NCBI GenBank assembly: GCA_965206315.1
Contig: OZ242210.1
Span: forward strand, 2,170,001-2,234,000
Source: Bin16 sp965206315
GTDB lineage: Bacteria; Chloroflexota; Dehalococcoidia; Lucifugimonadales; Australimonadaceae
Length of the DNA: 64,000 bases
Reading direction: 5' to 3'
Shown here piece after piece: positions 15,806-24,400 of this stretch; position 1 is the first letter of the stretch; each line of letters opens with the position of its first letter. The notes beneath the pieces are model-generated. The model ran no database searches, had not been told where the DNA came from, and saw only the letters and a program-made list of their open reading frames with translations. The translations under genes and the position numbers were made by a program.

Positions 15806-17428
15806 GTGGCCAGAGTTCTCGTAGCCGACCCGATAGACGAACTCGGTGTCGCGCGGCTGAAGGCCGCCGGGCACCAGGTGGACGTTCGCAAGGGCCTCAG
15901 CGAGGACGAGCTGTGCGCCATGGTCGGCGACTACGAGGCGATGGTCGTCCGCAGCGAGACGAAGGTCACCGCGCGCATCATCGAGCACGCCACGAAGATG
16001 CTCGGCATCGGGCGCGCGGGCGTGGGCGTCGACAACATCGACGTGGACGCCGCGACGCAGCACGGCATCGCGGTCGTGAACTCGCCCACGGGCAACACCA
16101 TCGCCGCAGCCGAGCACGCGTTCGCGCTCATGATCTCGCTCGCCCGCAACATCCCGCAGGCGGACGCCTCGATGCGCCGCAGCGAGTGGACGCGCTCCCG
16201 CTTCATGGGCGTCGAGCTGCGCGGCAAGACGCTCGGCATCATCGGCCTCGGGCGCGTCGGCTCGGAGGTCGCGCACCGGGCGCGGGCCTTCCAGATGCAC
16301 GTCATCGCGTACGACCCCTACGTCTCGATGGAGCGCGTGCGCAGCCTCGGCGTCGAGTCCGTCTCGATGGAGCGCCTGCTCCGCGAGTCGGACTTCATCA
16401 GCATCCACACACCGCTGACCTCAGGCACCAAGAGCCTCATCGGGGAGCCGGAGTTCGCACTCCTGAAGGACGGCGTCCGCATCGTGAACGCGGCGCGCGG
16501 GGGCCTCGTGGACGAGCGCCTGCTGCAGGAAGGGCTGGCGAGCGGGAAGATCGGCGGCGCGGCGCTGGACGTCTACCCGATCGAGCCGCCGCAGGACCTG
16601 CCCCTGCGCGAAGAGCAGCGCGCGGTGCTCACGCCTCACCTCGGCGCGTCGACGGAGGAGGCGCAGGTGGAGGTTGCGCTGGAGGTGGTGGACCAACTGC
16701 TGTCCGTCCTGAGCGGCGGCGCGGCGCAGTACACCATCAACATGCCGTTCGTTCCGCAGGAGGTCATGGAGGCGCTCGGCCCTTACCTGCCGGTCGCGAC
16801 GGCGATGGGACGCCTCGCGATCCAGCTCGCCGACGGCCAGTTGGAGAGCGTCGCGGTCCGCGTCGCCGGAGAGATAGCGCACCACGACATCAAGATCCTC
16901 GCGTCGGCGGCGCTGGTGGGTGTGCTCAGCGTGGCCACGGACATGCGCATCAACCTCGTGAACGCGCAGGCGATGGCCCAGGAGCGCGGCATCAGGATCG
17001 TCGAGGAGAAGGACCCCGAGGGGGCGGAGCAGTACCTGAACCTCGTGGGCGTGGAGGTGCGCTCCACCGGCGGTACGGTCTACACCGCGGGGACGTCGGT
17101 ACACGGCACGGTGCACCTGAACCGGCTCAACGCCTTCACGCTCGACATGGAGCCGAGCGCGCCCTACATGCTCTTCACCACGCACACCGACCAGCCCGGC
17201 ATGATCGGCAAGGTCGGCACGATAGCGGGCGAGCACGACGCGAACATCTCGTTCATGGAAGTGGGGCGCGCGGCACCGCGCGGCGCGGCCACGATGATCG
17301 TGGGGTTCGACGATCCCGTGACGGACGAGATGCTCAGGGACATCAGGGCCATCGAGGGCATGACCACCGCGCGGCTCGTGACGTACGAGACGTCGGAGCC
17401 GGTGCAGCCGCGGCTGCGGGGGACGTAG
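15806..17428 (+). CDS. serA: D-3-phosphoglycerate dehydrogenase, long (ACT-domain) form
   Basis: A 540-aa enzyme that oxidises 3-phosphoglycerate, the first step of serine synthesis. The NAD-binding glycine loop is GLGRVGSEVAHRA; the catalytic residues lie in NAARGGLVDE (Arg), DVYPIEPP (Glu region) and LTPHLGAST (His). The C-terminal part holds the allosteric-substrate-binding domain and an ACT domain (LFTTHTDQPGMIGKVGTIAGEHDANI), as in the long form. It starts with GTG at 15806 after GGAGGATGAC. It is downstream of the class V aminotransferase. Confidence 0.95.
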   Translation: MARVLVADPIDELGVARLKAAGHQVDVRKGLSEDELCAMVGDYEAMVVRSETKVTARIIEHATKMLGIGRAGVGVDNIDVDAATQHGIAVVNSPTGNTIAAAEHAFALMISLARNIPQADASMRRSEWTRSRFMGVELRGKTLGIIGLGRVGSEVAHRARAFQMHVIAYDPYVSMERVRSLGVESVSMERLLRESDFISIHTPLTSGTKSLIGEPEFALLKDGVRIVNAARGGLVDERLLQEGLASGKIGGAALDVYPIEPPQDLPLREEQRAVLTPHLGASTEEAQVEVALEVVDQLLSVLSGGAAQYTINMPFVPQEVMEALGPYLPVATAMGRLAIQLADGQLESVAVRVAGEIAHHDIKILASAALVGVLSVATDMRINLVNAQAMAQERGIRIVEEKDPEGAEQYLNLVGVEVRSTGGTVYTAGTSVHGTVHLNRLNAFTLDMEPSAPYMLFTTHTDQPGMIGKVGTIAGEHDANISFMEVGRAAPRGAATMIVGFDDPVTDEMLRDIRAIEGMTTARLVTYETSEPVQPRLRGT

Positions 17429-17436
17429 GGGACCCT

Positions 17437-17465
17437 TCACATCGATGGACATGATGGACAGGGTG
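17437..17465. repeat. F-type repeat
   Basis: TCACATCGATGGACATGATGG-type unit directly after the serA stop. Confidence 0.85.
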
Positions 17466-17478
17466 GGGGTCGGCGGGG

Positions 17479-17507
17479 CTGACACCCCTCACTCACCGCA
17501 GTACCAT
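17479..17507 (+). promoter_or_regulatory. Putative promoter of the hicBA pair
   Basis: CTGACA (17479-17484), 17-bp spacer, TACCAT (17502-17507), 37 bp before the hicB start. Confidence 0.45.
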
Positions 17508-17544
17508 TCTGAGGCAATGACCGTACTCCTCATAGGAGGGACAG

Positions 17545-17763
17545 ATGTCTGAAACCGAGATCATCTTCCAAGTGAGCGAAGACGAGGTGGACGGCGGATA
17601 CACAGCCAGTGCGCTGGGATACGGCATCCACACGGAAGGCGATTCCCTGGAAGAGCTCCGCCGCAATGTCAAAGAGGCTGTTGAGTGCTACTTTGACGAC
17701 ACTATGCTGCGGCCCAGACTCATTCGGCTGCATTTCGTACGCGAGGAAGTCCTGGTCGCGTGA
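17545..17763 (+). CDS. hicB: HicB-family antitoxin
   Basis: A 72-aa protein with the partial RNase H-fold of HicB (IIFQVSEDEVDGGYTASALGYGIHTEGDSLEELRRNVKEAVEC). It lacks a separate DNA-binding tail, as in the short HicB class. The ATG at 17545 has an excellent ATAGGAGG site. The stop overlaps the hicA GTG start by 3 bp (GTGA). It would neutralise the downstream HicA. Confidence 0.88.
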   Translation: MSETEIIFQVSEDEVDGGYTASALGYGIHTEGDSLEELRRNVKEAVECYFDDTMLRPRLIRLHFVREEVLVA

Positions 17764-18002
17764 GATTGCCGCGCGACGTGAGTGGCGCAGCCCTGCAGGC
17801 ATCGCTCCGGCGGCTGGGCTACGAAGCGATGCGACAGCGTGGTTCTCACGTGCGAATCACGACACAGGTCAACGGGGAACATCACGAGGTGATTCCTCAA
17901 CACAACCCAATCAAGGCAAGCACACTATTGAGCATCTTGAAGAGCGTCGCGCGGCACCACGAAATGAGTGTCGACGAACTCCTGAGCTTGCTGGACCTAT
18001 GA
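17760..18002 (+). CDS. hicA: HicA-family mRNA interferase toxin
   Basis: An 80-aa protein with the small dsRBD-like HicA fold. GYEAMRQRGSHVRI carries the catalytic His30, followed by HHEVIPQHNPIKASTLLSILK. The antitoxin gene is upstream, the reverse of the classical hicAB order but common in the HicB-first subgroup. The GTG start is coupled to hicB. Confidence 0.88.
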   Translation: MRLPRDVSGAALQASLRRLGYEAMRQRGSHVRITTQVNGEHHEVIPQHNPIKASTLLSILKSVARHHEMSVDELLSLLDL

Positions 18003-18031
18003 AGCCCCTGCTCACCGTGAGCCAGCACCCT

Positions 18032-18107
18032 GAGAGATTCCTCGACTCCGCTGCGCTTCGCTCGGAATGACACGGCTGCGGGGTTCCTGCCTGCGCAGGA
18101 ACGACGG
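18032..18107. repeat. Dispersed B and C repeat units
   Basis: B unit (GAGAGATTCCTCGACTCCGC ... GGAATGACA) then a C unit (GGTTCCTGCC/TGCG/CAGGAACGACGG) between hicA and the nuo-type operon. Confidence 0.85.
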
Positions 18108-18123
18108 AGCGGCAGGAGTGTTC

Positions 18124-18152
18124 TTGTCCGGGGTCTGGGCGCGTGCTACGAT
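18124..18152 (+). promoter_or_regulatory. Putative promoter of the nuoEFG-like operon with an inverted repeat
   Basis: TTGTCC (18124-18129), 17-bp spacer, TACGAT (18147-18152). Just downstream, GTTCGT (18163-18168) and ACGAAC (18179-18184) form an inverted repeat spaced by 10 bp, a possible operator over the transcript start. Confidence 0.5.
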
Positions 18153-18195
18153 GCGGCACACCGTTCGTTAGGAATTTCACGAACAGACGCTGCCC

Positions 18196-18723
18196 ATGAC
18201 GACCACATCCAGACCGCATGGCGCTCCCGATAACGCAACCCCCGGCTCCCTGCGCGAACGCGCGCGCCGGGCGATAGCGGAACAACCCTCGCCCACGGTC
18301 ACCGTGCTCTCGTCGCTGCTCGCCGCCCAGGACGAGTTGGGCTATCTCCCGTACGAGGCCGTCGACGAGGTCTCGGTATGCACCGGCTCGAGCGTCAACG
18401 AGGTCTGGGCCGTCGCCTCGTTCTACCCCAACTTCCGCTTCACGCCCCCGGCGCGGCACTCCGTCGAGATCTGCTGGGGGCCGACGTGCCACGTCCTCGG
18501 AGCGCAGCCCATCCTGCAGGGACTCGTGAGTCACCTCGGCCTCGATGGGGAGGGCGATACCGAGGACGGCAGCATCTCGCTGAAGTACAACACCTGCCTG
18601 GGCGTCTGCCCGCACGCCCCGGCGATGAGTTTCGACCACGAACTGGCCGGGCGCATGTCGCTCAACGAGGCGGTGAGCCGCGTCGAGCGCATCAGGGCCG
18701 CCGACACGGAGCAGCAGGCGTGA
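18196..18723 (+). CDS. nuoE: NADH-dehydrogenase subunit E-like [2Fe-2S] protein
   Basis: A 175-aa thioredoxin-fold ferredoxin (24-kDa subunit family). The cluster ligands are Cys93 and Cys98 (CWGPTC) and Cys134 and Cys138 (CLGVC). It is the first gene of a set with a NuoF-like and a NuoG/FDH-like protein, so it belongs to an electron-input module as found in NAD-dependent formate dehydrogenases, bidirectional hydrogenases and complex I. No membrane subunits of complex I are present. Confidence 0.92.
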   Translation: MTTTSRPHGAPDNATPGSLRERARRAIAEQPSPTVTVLSSLLAAQDELGYLPYEAVDEVSVCTGSSVNEVWAVASFYPNFRFTPPARHSVEICWGPTCHVLGAQPILQGLVSHLGLDGEGDTEDGSISLKYNTCLGVCPHAPAMSFDHELAGRMSLNEAVSRVERIRAADTEQQA

Positions 18724-20510
18724 CGGAGGCGTACGAGGCCCTGGCGAAGCGCGCGGCGGCGCGGTGGGACGAACTGCATGCCAGGCCGTGGGTGCGCGTC
18801 GGCACCGGCCTCATGGGCGAGGCCGTGGGCGCGCTCGAAGTGCTCTCAGCGCTGCGAGAGGCCGTCGAACGGGCGGGCATCGAGGCAACGATCTCCGAGG
18901 TCGGCACGACCGGCCTCTGCTACGCGGAGCCTATCGTGGACGTGCACGTACCGGACGGCCCGCGCGTGCTCTACGGGAACGTCCACCCCGAGCAGGTCGA
19001 GACCATCGTGCAGCGGCATATCGTTGGCGGCGAGCCAGTGACGGAGCTCGCGCTCGCGAGCGTCGATTCGGACGTGCCGGGCGTTCCGCGCCTCGAAGAT
19101 CTGCCGATGATGCGCGGGCAGGTGCGCGTCGCACTCCGCAACGCGGGCGAGATAGACCCGACCGACATCGACCAGTACGTCGCGCGCGGCGGCTTCTCGG
19201 GGCTCGACAAGGCGCTGACGTCGCTCACGACGGAGCAGACGCTGGACGAGATCAAGAACTCCGGCCTGCGCGGACGCGGCGGCGCGGCATTCCCCACCGG
19301 CATGAAGTGGGGGTTCCTCGCGGGCAATCCCGCTCCGCAGAAGTACATCCTCTGCAACTGCGAGGAGGGCGACCCCGGCGCGTTCAACGACAAGACCATC
19401 CTGGAGTCGGACCCGTTCACGCTCGTCGAGGGGTGCATCATCGCGGGATACGCGACCGGCGCGAGCAACGGCATCGTCTTCATCCGCCACGGCCACGATT
19501 CGCCGATAGACCGGACGCGCGCCGCGATACAGGCGTGCTACGACAACGGCGTGCTCGGCAGCAGTGTCCTGGGCACGGAGTTCTCGTTCGACATGGAGGT
19601 CTCGCTCGTTGGCGAGTCGTACGTTGCGGGCGAGGAGACGGCGCTGATGGAGGCGATCGAGGGCAAGCGCTCCATGCCCCGGTTCCGACCGCCGTTCCCG
19701 GCGGCCTACGGCGTGTGGGGCAGGCCATCCAACATCAACAACATCAAGACGCTCAGCTACGCGCCGGAGATCGTGCGGTTGGGCGCGGAGTGGTTCGCTG
19801 GCATCGGCACGGAGAAGAGCACGGGCACGGCCATCGCCTGCCTCTCCGGCGACATCCGCTATCCCGGCCTCGTCGAGGCGCCGTTCGGCCTGACGGTCCG
19901 CGACGTCATCGAGGGGATGGGCGGGGGCGAACCGACCGGCAAGGCGCTGAAGTTCCTGCAGACCGGCGGCCCGCTCGGCGGCGTGCTGCCCGCGGAGCAG
20001 TTCGACATGGTGCTCGACTTCGACGAGATGGTCGCGGCGGGCGCGATGTTCGGCTCCGGCGGGCTCATCGTCTGCAACGAGGAGCGCTCGGTCGTCGACC
20101 TGACACGCACGCTGGTGGCGTTCGACCAGATGGAGTCGTGCGGCAAGTGCTTCCCGTGCAGGCTCGGCATGAGCCACATCCTGGAGATACTGGAGCGCAT
20201 CGCGGCAGGGAAGGGGCGCAGCGGCGACATGGAGCTGATGGAGCGCGTCGGCGTGAACATGCGCGGCGGCTCGCTCTGCGGCCACGGCCAGCTGGGCTAC
20301 AACCCGGTCGCGAGCGCGGTGCGCTTCTTCGGCGGGGAGTTCGAGGCGCAATTGGAGGAGGGCGCACCGGCGCTCGCCTCGTTCGTGGGGCCGAAGTCGA
20401 CGCGTCGCGGTGCGCAGATGTCTGGCGACACGCCGACGGCGTCGGTGAAGCCGGACTTCGTGATGCAGATAGAGCCCAAGCCTGTCGCGCGGGAGGGGAC
20501 CGTTGCGTAG
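18720..20510 (+). CDS. nuoF: NADH-dehydrogenase subunit F-like flavoprotein with N-terminal thioredoxin-like domain
   Basis: A 596-aa protein. The first ~110 residues form a thioredoxin-like domain that has kept only one Cys (GLCYAEP), as in the degenerate domain of HoxF/FdsB-type proteins. The FMN/NAD core follows, with GLRGRGGAAFPTGMKW and CNCEEGDPGAFNDK, and then the 4Fe-4S ligands CGKCFPC plus a later Cys (LCGHGQ). It would transfer electrons between NAD(H) and the FDH-like subunit. It starts with GTG at 18720, overlapping the nuoE-like stop (GTGA). Confidence 0.9.
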   Translation: MTEAYEALAKRAAARWDELHARPWVRVGTGLMGEAVGALEVLSALREAVERAGIEATISEVGTTGLCYAEPIVDVHVPDGPRVLYGNVHPEQVETIVQRHIVGGEPVTELALASVDSDVPGVPRLEDLPMMRGQVRVALRNAGEIDPTDIDQYVARGGFSGLDKALTSLTTEQTLDEIKNSGLRGRGGAAFPTGMKWGFLAGNPAPQKYILCNCEEGDPGAFNDKTILESDPFTLVEGCIIAGYATGASNGIVFIRHGHDSPIDRTRAAIQACYDNGVLGSSVLGTEFSFDMEVSLVGESYVAGEETALMEAIEGKRSMPRFRPPFPAAYGVWGRPSNINNIKTLSYAPEIVRLGAEWFAGIGTEKSTGTAIACLSGDIRYPGLVEAPFGLTVRDVIEGMGGGEPTGKALKFLQTGGPLGGVLPAEQFDMVLDFDEMVAAGAMFGSGGLIVCNEERSVVDLTRTLVAFDQMESCGKCFPCRLGMSHILEILERIAAGKGRSGDMELMERVGVNMRGGSLCGHGQLGYNPVASAVRFFGGEFEAQLEEGAPALASFVGPKSTRRGAQMSGDTPTASVKPDFVMQIEPKPVAREGTVA

Positions 20511-20517
20511 CACGTCA

Positions 20518-20650
20518 TTCACCCCCATCCTAGCCTTCCCCCATCGAGGGGGAAGGGACCAGGCACCCCGAGAGATTCCTCGACTTCGCTGCGCTTCGCT
20601 CGGAATGACAGGCAAGAGGGGCGAGGTTCCTGCCTTCGCAGGAACGACGG
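20518..20650. repeat. Dispersed D, B and C units within the nuo-like operon
   Basis: D (about 20518-20562), B (about 20568-20609) and C (about 20622-20650) units separate the nuoF-like and nuoG-like genes. Despite this insertion the genes stay in one direction, so the repeats must be transcribed with the operon. Confidence 0.85.
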
Positions 20651-20675
20651 AGTTGGAGACCGAGTAAGGCAGGAC

Positions 20676-23510
20676 ATGGCTGACGAGATCACGATCACGA
20701 TAGACGGGCGGGAGGTCACGACCGAGCCCGGCAAGATGGTGGTGCAGGCGGCGAACGACGCCGGCATCTACATCCCGTACCTCTGCTACCACCCGGGCAT
20801 GAAGCCGTACGGCGCGTGCCGAATGTGCGTCGTCGAGATCGAGGGACAGCGCGGGACGCCCGCGTCGTGCACGCTGCCGGTGCGCGACGGCATGGTCGTG
20901 AACACGAAGGGCGGCGACGCCGTGCAGGTGCGGAACACGACGCTCGACCTGCTGCTGTCCGAGCACCCGCACGGATGTCTCACGTGCCACCGGATAGACC
21001 TGTGCGGGCCACAGGACATCTGCCTGCGCCACGTCGACGTGGTCGACCGGTGCGTGACCTGCCCGAAGAACGAGCGCTGCGAACTGAAGGACACAACACG
21101 CTTCCACACGCAGGAGCTCGTCTCTCCGCTCACGTACCAGTACCGCAATCTGCAGGTGGAGACGAAGGACCCCTTCTACGACCGCGACTACAACCTGTGC
21201 ATCGTCTGCGCGCGCTGCACGCGGGCGTGCGACGAGCTGCGCGGCGACGTCGCGATAGGCATGACGGAGCGCGCGGGACAGGTGCTGGTCGGCACGGTGA
21301 TGGGCGACTCGCTCCTCGAGTCCGGCTGCGAGTTCTGCGGCGCGTGCATCGACGTCTGCCCGGTGGGCGCGCTGACCGAGACCGCCTACAAGTGGGAGCG
21401 TCCCGCGCGGGTCGAGCAGTCGGTCTGCGCCGAGTGCCCCGTAGGCTGCACGATGACCTACGAGGTCAACCACTGGGAGCGGGTCGTGCGCGCCGTGCCG
21501 GAGCTGAACGCCCCGGCGAACATGGGGCAGGCGTGCTTCAAGGGCAAGTTCGGGTTCGAGTACGTCAACGACAAGCGCCGCATCCGCAAGCCGCTGGTGC
21601 GTCGGGACGGCGAGCTGCAGGAGGCCACGTGGGAGGAGGCGATCGCCGCCGCCGCCGAGGGACTCACGCCGCACAAGGGCGCCGCCTTCGCGCTGATGGC
21701 GAACCCGCGCAACACCAACGAGGAGCTGTACGCGGCGCAGAAGTTCGCCCGCGCCGTGATGGGCTCGAATGCCGTCGACGTCGCGTCGAACGACCGTCCC
21801 GGCATCGTCGAGGGCCTGCAGGACACGTTCGGCTACTTCGCCGGAACGATGACCACGTGGGAGCTCGCAGACTCCGCCGCCGTGATGGTTGTGAGTGCAA
21901 ACCTTACTGAAGAACAGAACGTCGTCGGTGTGCCGATCAAGCGCGCCGTCCGCGCCGGAACGCAGCAGCTCATCGTCATCGATTCACGCGAGGTCGAGCT
22001 CACGCGCTACGCGTCGCTGTGGCTGAGGCCGTACCCCGGCACCGACCCCGTTCTGCTCGGCGGACTGCTGCGCTGCATCGTCGACAGCGGGCTGGCGGAC
22101 ATGGAGTTCGTCAACGAGCGCGCGGAAGGCTGGGACGAGCTGGTGGCCTGCCTCGCGCCGTTCACGCTGGAGGCGGTCGCCGCCGAAACCGGCGTACCCG
22201 CCGAACAGATCGAGCAGGCGGCTCGCATCTACGCCGGATCCGGGCCAGCCGCGCTGCTGTTCGGCGGCGACAGCTCGATCGGCGGCACGCGCCGCACGAT
22301 GTCGCGGATGGTGGCCGCATTGGCGGTCGCTACGGGGAACGTCGGCAGGCACGGCGCAGGCGTCATGCCGCTGTACCAGGGCGCGAACGCACAGGGCGCC
22401 TTCGACATGGGGGCCTGGGCTGCATCGCTGCCCGGTCACAACCTGCTGGAGGATGCAAGCGCCCGCGAGGCTTTCGGCAAGCTCTGGGGCGCTCCCGTCC
22501 CCGACGAGCGCAACCCCGGCAACCGCAGCCTCTTCGCCCGGGCGCGCGAGCGCGGCATAAAGGCGATGGTCATGCTCGGCGACCACGTCCACTACGAGGA
22601 CGGCACGCTCGGCGACGTGATGGGTGGACTCGATGCACTCGAGTTCCTCGTGGCGACCAGCGCGTTCCCGTCCGAGATCACGGAGCGGGCGCACGTCGTC
22701 TTTCCGGCGGAGGTCTGGGCCGAGAAGACAGGCACGTACACCAACATCGAGCGCCGGGTACAGCCGCTTCGCAAGGTCGCGAAGAACAAGCGCGTCGACT
22801 CCCGGAGCGACCTCGAGGTGCTCTGCGCGCTCGCCGGAGCGATGGGCGCGCAGGGCCTCTCGTGGGACGGTCCACCGCAGGTGCTCGACGAGATAGCGCA
22901 GGTCGTGCCCGAGTACGCGGGCATCTCGTGGGAGCGGCTGCTGCGCGAGCGGCTGGACATCGTGACGACGCCCAGCGACGAGCCGCAGCCGACGCAGGTG
23001 ATGTACACGGGCAACGTGCTGACGGGCCTGCAGTGGCCATGCGCGCCGGAGGGCGCTTCGGACGAGTTGCGACTGTTCGTGGACCGCTTCCGCCATGGCA
23101 AGGCGCGGCTGCAGCCGGTCGCGTGGCACTCGCGTCCCGCGCCGGACCCGCAGTTCCCGCTGATGCTCGCGCACGGACGCGTGCTGCTGGAGCCGGGCCG
23201 CAAGCCGAACGTGACGGTGGTCGGCAAGCGCAACCGCATCGAGCGGGAGGAGCGCTTCGTGCTCAATCCCGCGGACGCCGCTGCCGCGAAACTCGGCGAG
23301 GGCGATGCAGCCTCGGTGACGACGTCGGACGGCGCCGAGCGCCGCGGCGTGGTCGCGCTCTCGGACGCCGTGCCCGCGGGCGTGGTGTCGCTGACGACGC
23401 TCTTCGGCGAGCTGGCGGTCGAGGTCGACGCGTCGGAACGTCCGGACCCCATGAACCACATCGCCCGGCTGAACGCCGTGCCTGCCCGCATCGCCCGCGC
23501 GGCCGACTAA
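20676..23510 (+). CDS. FDH/NuoG-like molybdopterin and Fe-S protein lacking the formate-dehydrogenase catalytic residues
   Basis: A 944-aa multi-cluster protein. It has an N-terminal [2Fe-2S] domain (Cys37, 48, 51, 65), a His-Cys3 site (H97 region with Cys101, 104, 110), a Cys-rich insert (116-135), two 4Fe-4S clusters (Cys175/178/181/185 and 218/221/224/228), and a molybdopterin-oxidoreductase domain with a 4Fe-4S site (Cys251, 254, 258, 287). This is the FdsA architecture. However, where formate dehydrogenases carry Sec/Cys followed by His, this protein reads SNDRPGIVEG (371-380). No TGA is present there. It is therefore probably not a formate dehydrogenase, but an electron-transfer or different-substrate relative. 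Next gene 9 bp away is a flavin reductase. Confidence 0.85.
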   Translation: MADEITITIDGREVTTEPGKMVVQAANDAGIYIPYLCYHPGMKPYGACRMCVVEIEGQRGTPASCTLPVRDGMVVNTKGGDAVQVRNTTLDLLLSEHPHGCLTCHRIDLCGPQDICLRHVDVVDRCVTCPKNERCELKDTTRFHTQELVSPLTYQYRNLQVETKDPFYDRDYNLCIVCARCTRACDELRGDVAIGMTERAGQVLVGTVMGDSLLESGCEFCGACIDVCPVGALTETAYKWERPARVEQSVCAECPVGCTMTYEVNHWERVVRAVPELNAPANMGQACFKGKFGFEYVNDKRRIRKPLVRRDGELQEATWEEAIAAAAEGLTPHKGAAFALMANPRNTNEELYAAQKFARAVMGSNAVDVASNDRPGIVEGLQDTFGYFAGTMTTWELADSAAVMVVSANLTEEQNVVGVPIKRAVRAGTQQLIVIDSREVELTRYASLWLRPYPGTDPVLLGGLLRCIVDSGLADMEFVNERAEGWDELVACLAPFTLEAVAAETGVPAEQIEQAARIYAGSGPAALLFGGDSSIGGTRRTMSRMVAALAVATGNVGRHGAGVMPLYQGANAQGAFDMGAWAASLPGHNLLEDASAREAFGKLWGAPVPDERNPGNRSLFARARERGIKAMVMLGDHVHYEDGTLGDVMGGLDALEFLVATSAFPSEITERAHVVFPAEVWAEKTGTYTNIERRVQPLRKVAKNKRVDSRSDLEVLCALAGAMGAQGLSWDGPPQVLDEIAQVVPEYAGISWERLLRERLDIVTTPSDEPQPTQVMYTGNVLTGLQWPCAPEGASDELRLFVDRFRHGKARLQPVAWHSRPAPDPQFPLMLAHGRVLLEPGRKPNVTVVGKRNRIEREERFVLNPADAAAAKLGEGDAASVTTSDGAERRGVVALSDAVPAGVVSLTTLFGELAVEVDASERPDPMNHIARLNAVPARIARAAD

Positions 23511-23519
23511 CGGAGGAAC

Positions 23520-24269
23520 ATGACGCAAGCGCAGGACCGTCTGGCCCATCTGCCCCGTGCATACGTGGCGAAGAAGCAGGAGGTGGCGGAAGACCTCTTC
23601 CTGATGTGGCTCCGCCCCGACGAGCCGTTCCGGTTCAAGCCCGGCCAGTACATCACGATAGGGACGGGCGGGATCGAGCGTCCGTACTCGATAGCGTCCG
23701 CGCCGTACGAGTCGCTTATCGAGCTGTTCATCGAGTACGTGCTGCCGGAGTACGGCGGGAAGCTCACGCCGCTGCTGTGGAACCTGCACGTAGGAGACTC
23801 GGTCTCTATGCGCCCGCGCGCCAAGGGGCTGTTCGTCTTCCAGCCGCAGTTCCACCATCACCTGATGGTGGGCACCGTGACGGGGGTCGCGCCCTTCGTG
23901 AGCATGATCCGGCAGGCGCTGAAGGACAACATCCGGGGCCACCACTTCTACGTGATGGAGGGCGCCAGCCACCAGGACGAGTTCGTCTACGACTCCGAGC
24001 TGGAACGCCTCGCCGAGCGGATGCCGGACCTGGTCACGTTCGTGACGACGGTGAGCCGCCCGCAAGCCGAGCGCAACCGCAGCTGGAACGGCCCCACCGG
24101 CAGGGTGAACACGCTGGTCGAGGAGTACATGCAGCGGTGGAGCCTGCCGAAGGAGGACACGGCCATCTATCTGTGCGGCAACCCCGGCATGATCGAGGAC
24201 GTGAAGGAGCGCCTCGCCGGGCAGGAGTGGAACCTCTACGAGGAGCGCTTCTGGAAGGAAGACGAGTAG
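23520..24269 (+). CDS. Ferredoxin-NAD(P)H reductase family flavoprotein
   Basis: A 249-aa protein of the FNR family. The FAD motif is RPYSIAS (preceded by KPGQYITIG), and the nucleotide-binding part has GTVTGVAPFVSM and YLCGNPGMIED. It starts 9 bp after the NuoG/FDH-like gene with a good GGAGG, so it belongs to the same operon. It gives that electron-transfer module a second pyridine-nucleotide-linked flavoprotein, a layout reminiscent of flavin-based bifurcating complexes; this role is inferred. Confidence 0.87.
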   Translation: MTQAQDRLAHLPRAYVAKKQEVAEDLFLMWLRPDEPFRFKPGQYITIGTGGIERPYSIASAPYESLIELFIEYVLPEYGGKLTPLLWNLHVGDSVSMRPRAKGLFVFQPQFHHHLMVGTVTGVAPFVSMIRQALKDNIRGHHFYVMEGASHQDEFVYDSELERLAERMPDLVTFVTTVSRPQAERNRSWNGPTGRVNTLVEEYMQRWSLPKEDTAIYLCGNPGMIEDVKERLAGQEWNLYEERFWKEDE

Positions 24270-24276
24270 GGGATAC

Positions 24277-24362
24277 TCACATCGATGGACAGGATGCACA
24301 GGATAGGGGGCACCGCGCGACTTGGCGGTCGCCCTAGATTCCCGCTTTCGCGGGAAAGACGG
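24277..24362. repeat. F-type and E-type repeats
   Basis: F unit at 24277-24304 right after the reductase stop and an E unit (GATTCCCGCTTTCGCGGGAAAGACGG type) at about 24338-24362, ending about 40 bp before the VOC gene. Confidence 0.85.
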
Positions 24363-24400
24363 TAGTACACTGCGGGCGCAGTTGCCTGAAAGGAGCCGTC

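Noticed and set aside
18846..21674. A 942-codon open frame on the minus strand
   Set aside because: It runs antisense across the nuoF-like and nuoG-like genes, has Arg/His/Ala-biased composition and no domain; a GC-rich shadow. The same holds for 24922-27534 (minus) and 21984-24299 (minus).
20676..23510. Selenocysteine-containing formate dehydrogenase
   Set aside because: There is no TGA at or near the expected catalytic position, which reads Ser-Asn-Asp-Arg.
18196..24269. Respiratory complex I operon
   Set aside because: Only E-, F- and G-type subunits occur; none of the NuoA-D or H-N subunits is present.
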